From Promethearchaeota archaeon (GTDB lineage Archaea; Asgardarchaeota; Lokiarchaeia; Sigyniarchaeales; SOKP01): DNA of 10,390 bases. A program made the translations under genes and the position numbers. Each line of letters starts with the position of its first letter. Positions within the stretch are counted from its first letter, which is position 1. This document shows positions 1 to 6,576 of the stretch, one piece after another. Where the stretch lies: assembly GCA_030615145.1 (NCBI GenBank), contig JAUWZT010000127.1, positions 1 through 10,390 on the forward strand, written 5' to 3'. Under the pieces are notes generated by a model. The model did no database searches, was not told the origin of the DNA, and saw only the letters and a list, made by a program, of their open reading frames with translations.

Positions 1-2
1 CG

Positions 3-848
3 GGGATAATTATCAGCTTCCTGGTAGTTATTATTACATGGTATGGAACTTTACCACTTACTGCAGCGTTATACAATCGATTCGCTCCCACATTTGCATA
101 TACATTTGTAAAACTTCGATCCTTATTTTTTAAAATATCTAAGAGTTATAACACAGATATTTTAGTGCTTGATATGAAGGATCGAAAAGAAATTGGCACA
201 ATAATACAACTAAAAAGAACTATTTTGCCCCTACTACTCTCCATAGCAATTGGTTTTTACGCATATGGTGTGTTAACTCCAATTCTTGGCTATCCTCAAA
301 ATTTTGAGGTTTTTGGATCTACTGAATTTTTCCAGTTCATGAATGGTTATATGCTTTGTTGTATATTTCCTATGATTTTAACCTTTATTGTCTTTTCGTT
401 CTTTATTTCAGGAAACTTTCTCTTGGATGACGCGGGAGTTGTGTATTTTCGCCAGTCTCAAAAATACCGTCAACCGGGTGACATCGAACCAATTAGTATA
501 TGGGCACAATCAATGGTAAAAGGAATGGCGGGAATTTCTGCAATAATAACATTGATAGGATTCTTAACAACTGTAGACTTTTCGGGATTCTTTCAGGATC
601 CAGAAAATGTTACCAGCTTGATTTTTGGATTTTTAATAATCATAGTTTTATTCGCAGGAGTTCCTTTTTTAACCGCATTTTCATATGTTCTATTAGCGGG
701 TGAAGTCATGGAGTTTTCAATGGATTTCAACACGGAAAAATTATATTCTTTAATGGAAAAGAAAGGGTATGATACTACACCACGGGATATAACCAATATT
801 TACCCCGATGGAAAACCTGCTTCACATGAATCTAAAATAGAGGATTGA
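3..848 (+). CDS. Polytopic membrane protein of unknown function, 5' end outside window
   Basis: The frame is open from base 3 without a stop to the TGA at 846-848, giving 281 visible residues. An in-frame GTG at 165 is available, but a start there would discard a hydrophobic stretch, so the gene most likely begins upstream of the window. Visible residues 1-14, about 73-96, 115-137, 173-191 and 204-232 are strongly hydrophobic, giving about five membrane spans. A DDAGVVYF segment near residue 142 and a charged loop (KYRQPGDIEP) follow the third of these. The last ~40 residues are hydrophilic and end in an acidic tail. I do not recognise the family and assign no function. A T-rich tract follows the stop. 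The next gene is convergent, so this protein belongs to a unit lying to the left. The reading frame is secure; the role is unknown. Confidence 0.8.
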   Translation, partial: GIIISFLVVIITWYGTLPLTAALYNRFAPTFAYTFVKLRSLFFKISKSYNTDILVLDMKDRKEIGTIIQLKRTILPLLLSIAIGFYAYGVLTPILGYPQNFEVFGSTEFFQFMNGYMLCCIFPMILTFIVFSFFISGNFLLDDAGVVYFRQSQKYRQPGDIEPISIWAQSMVKGMAGISAIITLIGFLTTVDFSGFFQDPENVTSLIFGFLIIIVLFAGVPFLTAFSYVLLAGEVMEFSMDFNTEKLYSLMEKKGYDTTPRDITNIYPDGKPASHESKIED

Positions 849-858
849 AGCTAATAAA

Positions 859-884
859 ATCTTTTTTTTATTTTTTGTTTTAAC
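859..884 (+). terminator. T-rich transcription terminator after the membrane-protein gene
   Basis: Runs of T interrupted by single A and G bases begin about ten bases after the stop at 848, with no strong hairpin before them. Archaeal RNA polymerase terminates at such T-tracts, and a convergent gene follows, so a terminator is expected here. Confidence 0.5.
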
Positions 885-950
885 TGGATAATAATTATCT
901 TAATATTAATAAATAAGCTGATTTTAGTAAGAAATAATCGAAAATATATA

Positions 951-978
951 ATAAAAAAAATAAAGTTAAAAAAAAATA
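951..978 (-). terminator. T-tract terminator of the PadR/ABC operon (minus strand)
   Basis: On the plus strand there are A-runs at about 952-960 and 967-976. Read on the minus strand they are two successive T-tracts beginning roughly 12 bases after the stop of the secreted-protein gene (988-990). This matches a multi-T archaeal terminator and would close the four-gene minus-strand operon. Confidence 0.5.
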
Positions 979-987
979 GTTTTAGAA

Positions 988-1956
988 TTATCTTTTATGT
1001 CTCCAATTTCTAATAACTACATAAGCAACTAATAGAACGCTGCAAGTTGATACTAGTATTAGAATTAAATAAAACAGCCATTCTGAATTGGAACTGGTTA
1101 TTTGATAGATAACCGTATCACCTATGTCTTTTACCGTGAATGAGGACATAATCCCCTTATCTCCGTATGATATTTCGACAATGTAACTCGTTAAACCATA
1201 ACGCTCAATTATAAGTGTTGATCCGCTTACCGAAGCATTCTCACATCCAAGTTCAGTAATTAGAGATTCCAAATAATTACCCTGTGGTTCTGCGATTGCT
1301 AAACCACTAAGAGCGAGTTGCCAGAGAAATTCATCTGCGCTTACATTTGGAAAGCTATAGCCCGAAAATTGAATAAAAAAGTTTCCGTTAAGATCCTCAG
1401 CAAGGTTATTATAATCGTCCAACATTGATTTGTAATCTAAAGGATTCTGAAGGATTATGATTCCATCGGAATAACTCGGACTCTCCTCATAGTCATTACT
1501 CGTATAATTCCATACAGCACGCCATCCATACCATAAGCTATAATCGTTTGTATAATTAGCATTGATCGTAGTTTCGTTGTATCCCTGCGAATCCATTATG
1601 AATAAGAGTTCCATGGTTTCTGTAAAATTGAAGTATTCGGGCATAAATATTGATGTAAGAACATCATATGTGTCCCAGGTGTTGGTTGTCCATCCCTTTA
1701 GAGTTGTTTTGCTTTTTGCATTTGTTATATTTGCCTCTCCTTCAAACCAATCGCTCGGTGTTAAGTTAGAACCAATAATGGTTTCCCATTCAGCACCATT
1801 ATAAAGTCCAACTATGAAATCATCAGTTCTTTTCGCTAATGTGTGTTGGTATGTTGAGCTAGCTACTATCGATGTAGATAGAATTCCAATAAGAAATAGG
1901 CTAAGTATAGTTAAGCTCAATATGCTTGTTCTGTTTTTACTTTTAATTGCCCACAT
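988..1956 (-). CDS. Extracytoplasmic protein with two membrane anchors, ABC-operon partner
   Basis: This 322-aa protein has a hydrophobic N-terminal segment (about residues 11-33, signal anchor or signal peptide), a ~260-residue polar domain, and a C-terminal span (about 293-315) followed by the basic tail RNWRHKR. That topology puts the central domain outside the cell. The domain carries eight N-x-S/T sequons (N64, N76, N110, N127, N134, N150, N204, N240) and many Trp and Tyr residues, as in archaeal surface proteins that are N-glycosylated. A lone cysteine, C238, makes an internal disulfide unlikely. I do not recognise a domain. The ATG lies one base after the permease stop. An AGGAGG Shine-Dalgarno at 1967-1972, inside the permease's last codons, precedes it by 10 bases, so translation is probably coupled and the start is well supported. 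Position suggests an accessory subunit or substrate-capture partner of the ABC-2 transporter; this is inference. Confidence 0.82.
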   Translation of the reverse strand: MWAIKSKNRTSILSLTILSLFLIGILSTSIVASSTYQHTLAKRTDDFIVGLYNGAEWETIIGSNLTPSDWFEGEANITNAKSKTTLKGWTTNTWDTYDVLTSIFMPEYFNFTETMELLFIMDSQGYNETTINANYTNDYSLWYGWRAVWNYTSNDYEESPSYSDGIIILQNPLDYKSMLDDYNNLAEDLNGNFFIQFSGYSFPNVSADEFLWQLALSGLAIAEPQGNYLESLITELGCENASVSGSTLIIERYGLTSYIVEISYGDKGIMSSFTVKDIGDTVIYQITSSNSEWLFYLILILVSTCSVLLVAYVVIRNWRHKR

Positions 1957-1957
1957 T

Positions 1958-2812
1958 TTACAATTGCCTCCTTTTGAATAATAATGCTGCTATTACAAAA
2001 AATGCTACGATATACACAAGTAATAACGTTGTTCCCATAAATATACTAGGTGTTACCCAAGAACCAAATGAAAAACTGCCCCCCATACCGCCAGGACCCA
2101 TTCCACCAAATGAATATTCGACATACCTTGGATCTGGAAATGGATTTTGTAATACCGAGGTAATTAAATTACCTAAATATGCCAAAGAGTATAGAGGTTC
2201 AAAGGTACTAGCATAAATTAGGTTAACAATCATATCAGCTATACTAAATCCCATAAGAAGGATTATTAAAGTAGTAATGATTGTTATATTCACATTTTTC
2301 ATAAAAGAACTAAATAAGGTAACAAAGCTGCTCAGCGCAATTACATATAGTACGGCAAAACCATACGAATAGAAGATTCGAATATTAATTGGACCACCGT
2401 AATAATAGAAACCCATAAGCCCGAGAACGAAGTAGTAAACTGTAATAATAAATACCACGAGGAATAAATTTCCAAGATATTTCCCTATTATCAATTTATA
2501 TTTGTTTATTTTTGGAAAAACTATAAATCCTGTTCTTTTGTTAAATTCAGAACAGATAATCCCTGAAAAAAACATACATGCAGCAAATAAGGTTATAAAC
2601 GATATAAAGCCTAATCCGCTACTAAAGAACTCCGCTTGTGTGTCTGATAAGAGATTGTCGGGGAAAAGGTGCAAGACATAGCTTAGTAACACTGCAACTA
2701 AGATTGTTACCATTGTAAAAAAGTAGAGTTTTTTTCTCTGTTTTTTCATTTCAAAGATAATCGTATTAAAAATTGGGGTTAAACCAATAATAGAATCATT
2801 TTTATTTCTCAT
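1958..2812 (-). CDS. ABC-2 type transporter permease
   Basis: An integral membrane subunit of an ABC-2 family exporter, 284 aa from the chosen start. Six hydrophobic segments are seen at about residues 30-50, 67-87, 112-137, 148-170, 177-200 and 257-279, the usual ABC-2 fold. The segment after span 2 (SGIICSEFNKRTGFIVFP...GKYLGN) matches the family pattern of a Glu and Gly-rich cytoplasmic turn followed by GK before the next span. A long outside or loop region between spans 5 and 6 contains a Gly/Met-rich stretch (about 236-245, GGMGPGGMGG) that is not typical. An ATG at 2824 is in frame, but it falls inside the Shine-Dalgarno AGGAGATGAT (2820-2829). That site sits 7 bases before the ATG at 2812, so I choose 2812. 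The gene overlaps the ATPase 3' end by 11 bases, so the two are translated together. The substrate cannot be told from sequence. Confidence 0.9.
   Translation of the reverse strand: MRNKNDSIIGLTPIFNTIIFEMKKQRKKLYFFTMVTILVAVLLSYVLHLFPDNLLSDTQAEFFSSGLGFISFITLFAACMFFSGIICSEFNKRTGFIVFPKINKYKLIIGKYLGNLFLVVFIITVYYFVLGLMGFYYYGGPINIRIFYSYGFAVLYVIALSSFVTLFSSFMKNVNITIITTLIILLMGFSIADMIVNLIYASTFEPLYSLAYLGNLITSVLQNPFPDPRYVEYSFGGMGPGGMGGSFSFGSWVTPSIFMGTTLLLVYIVAFFVIAALLFKRRQL
1967..1972 (-). promoter_or_regulatory. Shine-Dalgarno site of the secreted-protein gene
   Basis: The minus strand reads AGGAGG ten bases before the ATG at 1956. It lies within the C-terminal Arg codons of the permease gene, so one stretch of DNA serves as coding sequence and as ribosome binding site. 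Confidence 0.75.
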
Positions 2813-3860
2813 TTTTAATATCATCTCCTGTTAAGTTGATAGTTCCTTCTGGTGTGTTATTTTTTACCATTTCTGAATATACTCTCTCAAGTTGAGAAGT
2901 TTTCGGTTGAGTAAATGAGACAACGGTGAAATCTGACTCGAATTCGTTGACTAAAATTTTCAAGATTTTTCCTTTAGATTCTTTTTTTCCATCAAAATAC
3001 AGTTTCAGACCTTGACGCTCTGGATGATACTTTATTGGAATTTTAGATATGTTTGGATCCAAATTTTGATCAAGATAAGGCTTAAGTCTTTCAACCATTC
3101 GATTAAGTAAAGGAGCTAATTTCTCAGCATCAAGTGGATTTAACAGAAGACAATTCAATTCTCTTGTCTTTAGGGTAAGTGCTAAGTTTTCTACGGTATC
3201 AAAGCCTATGATTTTTCCATAGTTTATCAGAGCAATTTTATCACACACCTCAGAAATCTCGTAGAGCATATGTGATGCGACAAAGATGGTTTTTCCCAAT
3301 GATGATAGTTTTCTGATATATTTACGTATTTCAATGCGAGCCAATGGATCTAATCCAGTTTGTGGTTCGTCTAATATTATGATCTCTGGATCGTGTAGGA
3401 TTGCTTGAATGATTCCTAACTTTTGCACCATCCCTTTAGAATAGTTTCTAACCCTTTCATATTTCCATTCTGAAAGCTTAAAAAGCGTTAAAAGTTCGTC
3501 GATTCTGCTCTCTAATTTATCTTTTGGATATCTCTGAATTTTTGCAAAGTACTTGAGTAATTGATATGCTGTCATGTTGTAAAAATTAGGAATATCTATT
3601 AAAAACCCTATTTGGCTAACTGTACTAGATACATGTCGTAAGTCCTGCAAATCGCTATGGTTTGTTCTAATTAATATCTTCCCTGAATTTGGTCTAAGAA
3701 TCTTCGCAATCATCTTTATCACGGTCGTTTTTCCCGCGCCGTTTGGACCTACGAGTCCGATAGTTTCTCCTCTCCGTACTTCTAAATTAACACTGTTGAC
3801 CGCAGTAAAGTTTCCAAATTTTTTCGTTAAATTTTCTAGTTTAATTACTATTTCTGACAT
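2802..3860 (-). CDS. ABC transporter ATP-binding protein (ABC-2 exporter type)
   Basis: The cytoplasmic ATPase subunit that pairs with the ABC-2 permease encoded next to it; 352 aa. Motifs appear in order: Walker A GPNGAGKT at 38-45, Q-loop glutamine Q83 (VSQIG), signature NYSKGM at 139-144 in place of LSGGQ, Walker B IIILDEP at 160-166 with catalytic Glu E165, D-loop GLDP at 169-172, and switch histidine H197 (VASH). All residues needed for ATP hydrolysis are present. The YSKGM-type signature is usual for the ABC-2/DrrA-like branch. A ~125-residue C-terminal extension after about residue 225 ends in a basic, polar tail, as in many export ATPases of this branch. The start ATG is 29 bases after the PadR stop, with no strong Shine-Dalgarno (only GAAAG). 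It is the second gene of the operon and overlaps the permease by 11 bases. Confidence 0.95.
   Translation of the reverse strand: MSEIVIKLENLTKKFGNFTAVNSVNLEVRRGETIGLVGPNGAGKTTVIKMIAKILRPNSGKILIRTNHSDLQDLRHVSSTVSQIGFLIDIPNFYNMTAYQLLKYFAKIQRYPKDKLESRIDELLTLFKLSEWKYERVRNYSKGMVQKLGIIQAILHDPEIIILDEPQTGLDPLARIEIRKYIRKLSSLGKTIFVASHMLYEISEVCDKIALINYGKIIGFDTVENLALTLKTRELNCLLLNPLDAEKLAPLLNRMVERLKPYLDQNLDPNISKIPIKYHPERQGLKLYFDGKKESKGKILKILVNEFESDFTVVSFTQPKTSQLERVYSEMVKNNTPEGTINLTGDDIKNEK
2820..2829 (-). promoter_or_regulatory. Near-perfect Shine-Dalgarno that fixes the permease start
   Basis: The minus strand reads AGGAGATGAT, matching nine of ten bases of AGGAGGTGAT, the complement of the archaeal 16S 3' tail. 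It ends 7 bases before the ATG at 2812. The ATG inside it (2824) would have no spacing from the site, so it is probably not used. Confidence 0.75.
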
Positions 3861-3889
3861 TTTCTTTCAATTTTTATAGTTAAATCTGG

Positions 3890-4438
3890 TTATACAACTG
3901 TTTCATTTTCTAATTTTGAAAGTTGTTCTTCGACACCCTGTAGCCTTCGATTGAACATTTCGATTCTCTTTTCAATCTTCGATTTATAAGATTGGAGTAG
4001 AGATATTTGTTCTTTTTTAGATTTATTTTCTAATCGCGACGAAAAAGATCTACTAAAAAGCTTTTCTCTTAAATCAGGTAGAGTTGAATCGCTATGTGTC
4101 TCAGACATTAGTTGGTGCATCGACTCACGCATCCTGATCTCTTTCTTCCTCATAATTTTAAGAGCTTTCCTGCCCATATTTGTAAGTTCATAGATTTTTT
4201 TTGAGCCTTCCATTTCCTGTTCTTGAACCAGTTTGATTAATCTTTTGATTTTTAAGCTTTTGAGAATGGTATACACTGTAGAAACATTTGGTTCCCAAAA
4301 CTCGAATGATCGGTTTTGTATCTTCTTGATAATTTGATATCCATGTGAAGGTTCTTCGTCCAAAATCGCTAAAATTAAAGTACTTATAAACCCCTTTTTC
4401 ATTGCCTTCTCAAATTTATCAGTGATTGCATCAATCAT
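3890..4438 (-). CDS. PadR family winged-helix transcriptional regulator
   Basis: A 182-aa DNA-binding repressor. The N-terminal PadR winged helix runs about residues 14-100. It contains LILAILDEEPSHGYQI (21-36), the recognition-helix signature WEPNVSTVYTILKSL (48-62) and a wing ending in YELT (83-86) followed by GRKAL. A C-terminal helix rich in K, E and L (about 141-178) is probably the coiled-coil dimerisation region, placing it with the longer PadR subfamily. PadR proteins normally repress adjacent transporter or stress genes and release DNA on binding a small ligand. Here the gene leads an ABC exporter operon, a common arrangement. A 9+9 bp inverted repeat at 4469-4491, 31 bases before the start, is a candidate operator for autoregulation. 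The ATG at 4438 gives a full N-terminal helix; the next in-frame Met (residue 13) would cut into it. Confidence 0.93.
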   Translation of the reverse strand: MIDAITDKFEKAMKKGFISTLILAILDEEPSHGYQIIKKIQNRSFEFWEPNVSTVYTILKSLKIKRLIKLVQEQEMEGSKKIYELTNMGRKALKIMRKKEIRMRESMHQLMSETHSDSTLPDLREKLFSRSFSSRLENKSKKEQISLLQSYKSKIEKRIEMFNRRLQGVEEQLSKLENETVV

Positions 4439-4468
4439 CGTTAATCCGCATTCAAAATAGTGAAAATG

Positions 4469-4491
4469 AATATATCAGTTATTGATATATT
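4469..4491. promoter_or_regulatory. Candidate PadR operator overlapping the operon promoter
   Basis: AATATATCA at 4469-4477 is perfectly inverted as TGATATATT at 4483-4491, with a 5-base spacer. PadR dimers bind short AT-rich palindromes. Both arms contain TATA-like bases, so a bound dimer would exclude TBP from the promoter of the minus-strand operon, whose first start codon is at 4438. High AT content makes chance palindromes fairly easy; the location is the main support. Confidence 0.5.
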
Positions 4492-4822
4492 TCAGTTCCC
4501 GTAATATTTAAACATTCGTTTTCTAAAATATTAGAACTTTTGAATTCCATTTTTTTGGGTTATTATTATTTAAATTCTTTACCTCAAATTTGTACATATT
4601 CAATGATTTCATAAGTTTCACACGAAAATCTAAGTAAATTCTCTCAAAATATAAAAAATAAAGATTAATGGAACGCATATACGCTTTAAAATAGAAATCT
4701 TTTATTCAATCCTAATTAAAGAATCTGGAATACTTAACATCGCAAGGATTAGAAATTGAAAAAATGAATATTTAACATAATTAGTTAGGATTCATTATTC
4801 GTGAAATGTTTGCGTGTTCTAA

Positions 4823-4858
4823 ATATATTATTCTAGTATTATACGGATATATTATTCT
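4823..4858. repeat. Two 12-bp direct repeats, 24-bp period, upstream of RHH gene
   Basis: ATATATTATTCT occurs exactly at 4823-4834 and again at 4847-4858, so the copies are 24 bases apart, close to two helical turns. Between them lies GTATTATAC, a palindrome around one central base. The pair ends about 12 bases before a TATA-like stretch and 48 bases before the RHH start. Ribbon-helix-helix dimers often bind tandem short repeats, so this may be an operator, but it could be chance in AT-rich DNA. Confidence 0.4.
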
Positions 4859-4870
4859 GTTTTCGTGCTT

Positions 4871-4880
4871 AGATATTAAA
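4871..4880 (+). promoter_or_regulatory. TATA-like element of the RHH gene
   Basis: AGATATTAAA is centred about 30 bases before the GTG at 4906. The spacing fits an archaeal TATA box with transcription starting at or just before the start codon, that is, a leaderless or very short-leader mRNA. Confidence 0.35.
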
Positions 4881-4905
4881 AACAACATAATTAACAGTTT
4901 ATAAG

Positions 4906-5070
4906 GTGGTTTTAATAAAACTTATAACATGCCATATTCCAGAAGCCTATCTAAAAGGAATTGAAGAATTAGTTAACATGAACATGTATCCTAACCGTTC
5001 AGAAGTTATTCGTGTCGCAATTAGGGATTTACTCAAAATTGAACTCAGTACTCTTCTGAGGAAAGAATAA
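4906..5070 (+). CDS. Small CopG/Arc-type ribbon-helix-helix DNA-binding protein
   Basis: A 54-aa protein starting with GTG. The N-terminal beta strand is VLIKLITCHIP, followed by EAYLKGIEELV (helix 1), the turn MYPNRSEVIR and helix 2 VAIRDLLKIEL. The pattern 'I-x-HIPEAYLKG...YPNRSE-IR-AIRDLL' is the typical short archaeal RHH regulator. The strand forms an intertwined dimer sheet that enters the DNA major groove, and NRSE caps helix 2. No sensor domain is present, so it is a minimal transcription factor or antitoxin-like protein; no toxin gene lies beside it. An in-frame TAA at 4888-4890 limits the start, and GTG 4906 is the only suitable codon before Met at 4978. The direct repeat upstream may be its own operator. 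The neighbouring tnpB is convergent, so the two are probably not one unit. Confidence 0.85.
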   Translation: MVLIKLITCHIPEAYLKGIEELVNMNMYPNRSEVIRVAIRDLLKIELSTLLRKE

Positions 5071-5071
5071 A

Positions 5072-5104
5072 AAAATTTTTTCTTTTCTTTATTATTTTTA
5101 TTAT
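5072..5104 (+). terminator. T-rich terminator of the RHH gene
   Basis: A run of A then T bases (AAAAAATTTTTT around 5071-5082) followed by further T-rich sequence comes immediately after the stop at 5070. This is suited to archaeal T-tract termination, and the following tnpB is convergent. Confidence 0.5.
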
Positions 5105-5235
5105 TATGCTACAATATGTTAGGTTATCAATTTTGTTAAAAATGTTAAATGATAGTATTACATTTTAATAAAAATTGTTCATGCGAAGTTTGGAACATGT
5201 CCCTTATTCGTACAGGCTGAAACCAGCAACCTCTA
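5085..5235 (-). ncRNA. Possible omega RNA (TnpB guide RNA) at the tnpB 3' end
   Basis: Guide RNAs of TnpB elements arise from the end of the tnpB coding sequence and its 3' flank, and finish at the element's right end. The expected place is therefore the last part of tnpB and the 74 bases after it. I can see only one small hairpin (GCTG 5216-5219 with CAGC 5224-5227) and cannot find the right end, so this is mostly a prediction from family knowledge. Confidence 0.22.
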
Positions 5236-6422
5236 TCGGATAGATTTTGAATAAAACCATCTCCGACTACTTTTCTGAGGATATTTAACGCTCCATTTAC
5301 GTCTGCATTGAGAAGATAATTCGAACCTCTAAATAATCCTCGTTTTGTCCGTTTACCAACGTAATTTTTATGTTTTTGAATCGGTTCTAAATCCAATGAG
5401 CTACATTTTGAAGTGTAGGACTCATTGACTTCGTGAATTTGAATTCCTACAAGCTGAGCTTTATAGGCTATCATTTGTTTAAGCTTTTGAATGGGGATAT
5501 TCACGAAATTCTGGTTATTTCGTTTGCCCATTCTAATATTCTGTTTTATATTTTCCAATTTTCCTAAGCAAATGTGTCCTATTTGGTTTTTTAAGCAATA
5601 TCCTACAAGTAATTTAGCTGTTTTATGTAAATAATCGGTAATAACTGAATTTCTATTAATAGTTATATTATCAAGTCTATTTGTCCACTTTAGTTTCTGT
5701 TTGTTTTTGATAGAATTGAGCCTTGCTTTCCGTTTATTCCATTGTCGGTTAATAGACTTTAAAACTCTTCCAGAAACGATGATCGGTTTTTCGTTTCTGT
5801 TTTCTACCGTAGTTATTAAATTATTTAATCCAAAATCAATAGATAAGTACGAGTCATCGTTTAATTCCGCTTTCTCTACCTTTCTTTTATATACTACTTC
5901 GATTTCGTAGCATTTTTTTCTCGGCAAAATGCGTATTTGCTGATAACGTTCGAAATTCTTGTTTTTATAGTGAGGTATTGTAATTTCTATTGGATGCTCA
6001 AATTCAGGAAATGATTTCTTAAAAAGCTTGGACATCGTAAGAATAATTTTATTGTTTTTAACCTTGCTATTCTGATTCGTAAAGATCAAGAGATTATAAC
6101 CGTGTTTCTTATATTTAGGTAGTCTCGGTCTTCCATTGAACTTTTCTCGACTTTTTTTCCATTCTTTTATCGCATTGAAGAAACTCTTCCAATTATTATC
6201 GATAATTTTAAGAATCTGTTGAGAAGTTTGAGCTTTTAATAATTTGTAGTTATCAGAGTGTTGCAAGATAAAATTTAAATCTTGATAGCGAAGCCAATTT
6301 CCCAAATGAAAAAAATCTTGTCGTACATACCAATTTGCCTGATTATAGAGCTTTTTAGAAATAGTACAAAGCAAATCTAACCGAGCACTTTTAGGATGTC
6401 TAAACCTATAAGTTAATTTCAC
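5145..6422 (-). CDS. tnpB: TnpB RNA-guided endonuclease of an IS200/IS605-type element
   Basis: A 425-aa TnpB. It starts with GTG giving MKLTYRFRHP, the usual TnpB opening. The N-terminal part (about 1-185) holds the wedge and REC-like region, with GRPRLPKYKK at 97-106. The RuvC nuclease core follows, with D196 in SIDFGLNN, E290 in LGKLENIKQ and D374 in NADVNGALN, so all three catalytic acids are present and the protein could be an active nuclease. The zinc-ribbon region lacks the usual CxxC pairs. It reads YTSKCSSLDLEP...VGKRTKRGLF with a single Cys (C340), a known TnpB subgroup pattern. The length is normal and there is no frameshift. TnpB cuts DNA next to a transposon-associated motif, guided by an RNA from the element's 3' end, and so helps retain the element. 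No tnpA is adjacent, so movement would need one in trans. A TATA-like TTTTAAATAATT (6445-6456) lies about 28 bases upstream. Confidence 0.93.
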   Translation of the reverse strand: MKLTYRFRHPKSARLDLLCTISKKLYNQANWYVRQDFFHLGNWLRYQDLNFILQHSDNYKLLKAQTSQQILKIIDNNWKSFFNAIKEWKKSREKFNGRPRLPKYKKHGYNLLIFTNQNSKVKNNKIILTMSKLFKKSFPEFEHPIEITIPHYKNKNFERYQQIRILPRKKCYEIEVVYKRKVEKAELNDDSYLSIDFGLNNLITTVENRNEKPIIVSGRVLKSINRQWNKRKARLNSIKNKQKLKWTNRLDNITINRNSVITDYLHKTAKLLVGYCLKNQIGHICLGKLENIKQNIRMGKRNNQNFVNIPIQKLKQMIAYKAQLVGIQIHEVNESYTSKCSSLDLEPIQKHKNYVGKRTKRGLFRGSNYLLNADVNGALNILRKVVGDGFIQNLSDRGCWFQPVRIRDMFQTSHEQFLLKCNTII

Positions 6423-6514
6423 AGTAAGATAAAATATTATTGCTAATTATTTAAAAGCAAAGACGCATGTTATTTTTAAAAAACCTTGGGTAAAGAAAAA
6501 ATAAATAAATGAAT

Positions 6515-6524
6515 TTTATATAAA
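6515..6524 (+). promoter_or_regulatory. TATA box of the exchanger-like gene
   Basis: TTTATATAAA is a near-ideal archaeal TATA box. A start of transcription about 25 bases on, near 6545, would leave a leader of roughly 30 bases before the ATG at 6577. Confidence 0.45.
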
Positions 6525-6576
6525 TTAATTAACATTTTTTAATATTTTTAGTAAAAAATATGATGATATTATTTCA

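Larger units (their letters stand above)
4439..4905. other. 467-base intergenic region without a convincing gene
   Basis: This AT-rich stretch separates the divergent PadR operon and the RHH gene. It holds the candidate PadR operator (4469-4491), a shorter palindrome with arms TTCTAA and TTAGAA (4521-4536), a 12-bp direct repeat (4823-4834 and 4847-4858), and a TATA-like stretch before the RHH start (about 4871-4880). Only very short reading frames occur. The longest I checked is 32 codons (4806-4904). No tRNA, CRISPR repeat or strong hairpin was seen. Confidence 0.6.
5071..6500 (-). mobile_element. tnpB-only IS605/IS1341-type insertion, ends not determined
   Basis: The element is inferred from an intact tnpB with no tnpA within the window. 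Its ends must lie between the RHH stop (5070) and the tnpB stop on one side, and between the tnpB start and the exchanger promoter (about 6514) on the other. These elements make no target duplication and have no terminal inverted repeats, so the exact borders cannot be read here. A weak hairpin with arms TTGCT (6440-6444) and AGCAA (6456-6460) lies near the left end. The limits given are outer bounds. Confidence 0.5.

Noticed and set aside
1562..1804. Open frame of 80 codons on the plus strand inside the secreted-protein gene
   Set aside because: It is antisense to a well-supported operon gene and has no ribosome site or recognisable motif.
1947..2216. Open frame of 89 codons on the plus strand across the permease 3' end
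   Set aside because: It is the complement of the permease coding sequence; its Pro-rich part only mirrors the permease Gly/Met-rich loop.
4536..4552. Possible 23-codon minus-strand gene starting near 4549
   Set aside because: It is very short, lacks a ribosome site, and would run into the candidate PadR operator.
4906..5070. RHH gene as the antitoxin of a toxin-antitoxin pair
   Set aside because: No toxin-like gene lies beside it; the next gene is a convergent tnpB and the upstream region holds no convincing gene.
6440..6460. TTGCT/AGCAA hairpin as left-end structure of the TnpB element
   Set aside because: The stem is only five base pairs and coincides with a TATA-like stretch; it cannot define an element end without a second copy.
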